Source: Amborella trichopoda
Lineage: Eukaryota; Streptophyta; Magnoliopsida; Amborellales; Amborellaceae
Direction of reading: 5' to 3'
DNA length: 64,000 bases
NCBI RefSeq assembly: GCF_000471905.2
Contig: NW_006497023.1
Location: 2,160,011 to 2,224,010, forward strand
The position numbers and the translations under genes are program-made. The notes under the pieces are model-generated. The model worked only from the letters and a program-made list of their open reading frames with translations, did not search any database and had not been told where the DNA came from. Below, piece after piece: positions 61,001-64,000 of the stretch (its first letter is position 1; each line of letters opens with the position of its first letter).

Positions 61001-64000
61001 CCATACCGCATGAACCTAAAATGCTCTGCCTCAATTTATACTGCATGATCCTAAACATCTCAGCCTCGGTTCATACAGAAGAATCCTAACTGCTTAGCCT
61101 TGATACACACTGCATGACCTTAAACTGCACAGACTCGATCAAAATTGCATGACCCTAAACTAGTCATCCCTATCCATACTGCATGACCCTAAAGTGCTCT
61201 GCCTCGATCCATACAGCATGACCCTAAACTGCTCAAGATGGGTCCATACTGCATAACCCTAAACTGCTTAACCTCGGTCCATACTGCATGAGCCTTAAAT
61301 ATTCAGCCTCGGTCCATACTGCACGTCCCTAAACTGCTCAACCATCGTCAATACTGTAAGTCCCTAAACTGCTCAACCTTCATCCACACTGCATGACCCT
61401 AAACTTCTCAACTTCATCCCGTACGGCAAGACCCTAAACTGCGCAGCCTCGATCCATTCTACAGGACCCTAAACATCTTAGCCTCGAGCCATACCACATG
61501 ACTCTAAACTGGTCACCCTTAGTCCATACTACATGACCTTAAACTGCTCAACATCGGTCCATATTACAACACCCTAAACTTCTCAGCCTCGGACCATATC
61601 GAATGACCCAAAAGTTCGTAGCCTCGGTCCATACTGCATGAATGTAAAGTACTCAATCTCGATCCATACTGCATAACCCAAAACTGCTCTGCCTCAATCC
61701 ATACTACATGACCCTAAACTGCTCAGCCTCGGTCCGTACTGCAGGACCCTAATCATCTCAGCCTCCATCCATACAACCTGATTCGAACTTGCTCAGCCTG
61801 GGTGTATATTGCATGACCCTAAATTGCTCAGCCTCATTCCACACTGCATGACCTTATACTGCTAAGCCTCGGTCCATACCGCATGACCCTATACTGCTAA
61901 GCCTCGGTTCAAACTGCATGACCCTAAACATCTCAGCTTCGATCCGTACTGCATGACTCTAAACTACTCAGTCTTGATTCATACTGCATGACCTTAAACA
62001 CCTCAGCTTGGGTCCATACTGTTTGACCCTAAACTGCAAAGCCTAGGTCCATATTGCATGAACTTTAATTTCTCAATCTCGGTCTGTATCGCAATACCCC
62101 AGATTGCGCAACGTCGATCCACACTGTATCACCCCAAACTGCTCCACCTCGGTCCAAACTGCATATGCCTAAATTGCTCAGCCTCAATCCATACTGCATG
62201 ACCCTAATATGCTCAGCCATTGTCCAGACTGCATGACCTTAAACTGCTCAGTCTCGATCCTTATTGCATGACCCTCAACTGCTTAGCCTTGGTCCATATT
62301 GCGCAACCCTAAATGCTCAACTTCAGTACATATTGCATGACCTTAAACTTCCCAGCTTCGGTCCATACTGTGTGACCCTAACCTGCTCAGCCTCGCTCCA
62401 TGCTGTATGACCCTAAACTGCACAACCTTGATCCACACTGCATGACCCTAACTACTCAGCCTCAGGCTTGACACTAAGCTGCTTAGCCTCGGCTCATACT
62501 GTACGACTCTAAACTGCTCCGCCTTGGTCAGTACAACAAGACCCTAAACTGCTCTTCCTCCGTCGATGCGTCATGACCATAAACTTCTCAGCCTCGGTTC
62601 AAACTGCATGTTCGTAAACTACTCAGCCTCAGTCCGTACTTCATGACACTAAACTGCTCAGCCTCGGTCCATACTGCATGCCCCTAAACTGTTCAGCTTG
62701 GGTCTATACCGTAGGACCCGGAACTAATTAGCCTCAATCTACTCAGCATCTTTCCCTAATGCATGACCTTAAACGGCTCAGCAACTTTCCCTAACGCATG
62801 ACTCTAAACCTCTCTGCCTCGGTCTATACAACAAGACTCTAGATGTGCAACCTTGGACCACACTGAATGACCTTAAACTTATCATCCGCGGTCCAAATTG
62901 CATGACCCTAAACTCCATAGCCTCAGTCCATACTGCATGTCCTTAAACTGCTCCGCCTGGGTCCCTACTGCAACATTCTAAACTACTCAGCCTTAGTCCA
63001 TACTGCATGACCCTAAACTGCTCAGCCTTGGTTCATACAACATAACCCTAAACTGCTTTACTCGGTCCATACTGTATGATCATACACTGCTCAGCCCCTG
63101 TCCATACTGTAAGAACCTAAACTGCTCTGCCTCAATCCATACTATAAGACCCTAGACTGTGCTATCTCAATCCACACTGCATGACCCTAAACTTCTCTAC
63201 CTCGGTCCACACTAGATGATCCTAACCTGCTCAACTTTGCTCGATACTGCATGACCCTAAAATGCCCAGCCATGGTCCGTACTTCATGAACCCAAACTGC
63301 TCTGCCTCGGTCCTTACTGCATGACCCTATACTGCTTAGTCAGAGTCCACACTGCATAACCCTAAATTGCTTAACCTCAGTTCATACTGCATGACCCAAA
63401 ACTACGCAACCTCAGTCAATACTGCATGACCCCAAATTGCTCAGTCTCGGTTCGTACAGCATGACCCTAACCTGCGCAGCCCCGGTCAATACTGCATGAT
63501 GCTAAACTGCACAGCGTCTATCCATACAGCATGACACTAAACTGCTCAGCCTAGGTACATAGTGCATGACCCTAAACAACGCACCCTAAGTCCATACTGC
63601 ATGACCTTAAACTACTCAGCCTCGGTCCAAACCACATGACCCTCAACTTCTCAGCCTCAGTCCATACCACATGACCCTAAACTGCTCAGCCTGAGACCGT
63701 ACCACATGACCCTAAACTGCTCAGCCTAGGTCGGCACAGCATGACCCAAAACTGGTCATCCTCGGTCCATATTGCACAAGCCTAACCTACTTAGCGTCAG
63801 CCCATACAGCGTGGCACTAAACTGCTGAGCCTGGGTGTATACTGCATGACCCTAAACTTCGTCGCCTCGGTCAATACAGCATAATGTTAAATTGCTCAGC
63901 TTGGTCCATACTGCATGACCCTAACTGCTCAGCCTTGGTTCCAACTGCATGATCCTAAACTTCTCAGCCTCGGTCTATACTACATGACCCTAAACTGCAC
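58018..64000 (-). repeat. 35-bp satellite array, inverted arm
   Basis: The same satellite on the opposite strand: monomers read TGCATGACCCTAAAC and GCTCAGCCTCGGTCCATAC. It continues to the last base of the window. C now exceeds G on the plus strand, so strand skew flips at 58 kb. Divergence between monomers resembles the forward arm, and higher-order landmarks occur here too (58,021; 60,131; 61,293; also 58,771, 59,807 and 62,464 for a shortened (A/G)GCTTGAC monomer). The open frame at 59,160-59,351 is a periodic reading of the repeat. Confidence 0.97.
60131..61292 (-). repeat. 1,162-bp higher-order unit in the inverted arm
   Basis: A CCTTAAATATTCAGCCT monomer at 60,131 recurs at 61,293, 1,162 bp on. 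Each is followed by the same series: a CACGTCCCTAAAC-type monomer, CAACCA..GTCAATACTG, CAACTTCATYC..TACGGCAAGACC, ATCCATTCT(G/A)CAGGACC, and TCCATACCACATG. The same monomer is at 58,021, the very first of the inverted arm, 2,110 bp before. The period agrees with the 1,160-bp unit of the forward arm at 20-21.8 kb, though I could not show that the two are the same unit. Confidence 0.85.

Noticed and set aside
1-64000. CRISPR array
   Set aside because: Repeats are contiguous with no spacers of unique sequence, and copies are far more diverged than CRISPR repeats.
1-64000. Interstitial telomere tract because of TTTAGGG/CCCTAAA
   Set aside because: Only one heptamer per 35 bp, never in tandem. 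It is reported as a motif within the satellite and not as a telomere.
1-64000. Nuclear-receptor half-sites (AGGTCA) in TTTAAGGTCATG variants
   Set aside because: The consensus is AGGGTCA. AGGTCA arises as a frequent variant in no fixed spacing, and hundreds of copies are expected by chance from this monomer.

Overview
The whole window is one satellite. It is built from a head-to-tail 35-bp monomer, roughly 1,780 copies in the ~62.3 kb of called bases, and it runs off both ends of the window. I find no protein-coding gene, RNA gene, transposon, CRISPR array, promoter or unique-sequence spacer. Open frames of 60-105 codons do occur, but they read through the monomer: 35 is not a multiple of 3, so three monomers make a 35-codon periodic pseudo-protein. 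The two or three much longer open frames exist only because they cross runs of N. Tandem DNA on this scale points to a eukaryotic heterochromatic block (centromeric, subtelomeric, or a B- or sex-chromosome type of region). I cannot name the species and do not recognise the satellite family. The frequent CG to TG/CA changes at the single consensus CpG suggest a genome with CpG methylation.

Layout: forward array 1-13,432; N gap 13,433-14,420; forward array 14,421-37,447; N gap 37,448-38,123; forward array 38,124 to about 58,017; abrupt orientation switch at 58,014-58,021 with no spacer; inverted array 58,018-64,000. At 27,454-27,488 there is a copy identical to the consensus as I judge it by eye, rotated by one base. 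The conserved blocks are GTATGGACCGAGG and GAGCAGTTTAGGGTCATG.

The array is hierarchical, not uniform. Rare variant monomers act as landmarks and recur in the same order, which reveals higher-order repeat (HOR) units of about 0.92-1.45 kb: 1.15 kb near 0.5-2.9 kb, exactly 1,160 bp at 20-21.8 kb, 1,415 and 1,711 bp at 26.6-30 kb, about 1.44 kb at 42.6-48.1 kb (one copy collapsed to 401 bp), 745-768 bp at 50.9-52.4 kb, exactly 1,335 bp at 52.9-55.5 kb, and 1,162 bp in the inverted arm. Above that, the first ~6 kb is colinear with 6.1-10.9 kb, so there is a ~5 kb super-unit in two copies. One 225-bp patch inside the second copy is ~96% identical to a segment 2,217 bp away and looks like a recent transfer.

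Two assembly points matter. The second N gap is flanked by an exact 60-bp duplicate, which suggests unmerged contig ends. The inversion at 58 kb needs long-read confirmation. I found no new functional gene system. What may be undescribed is the satellite and its layered architecture, including a plant-type telomere heptamer (TTTAGGG) fixed in the monomer.
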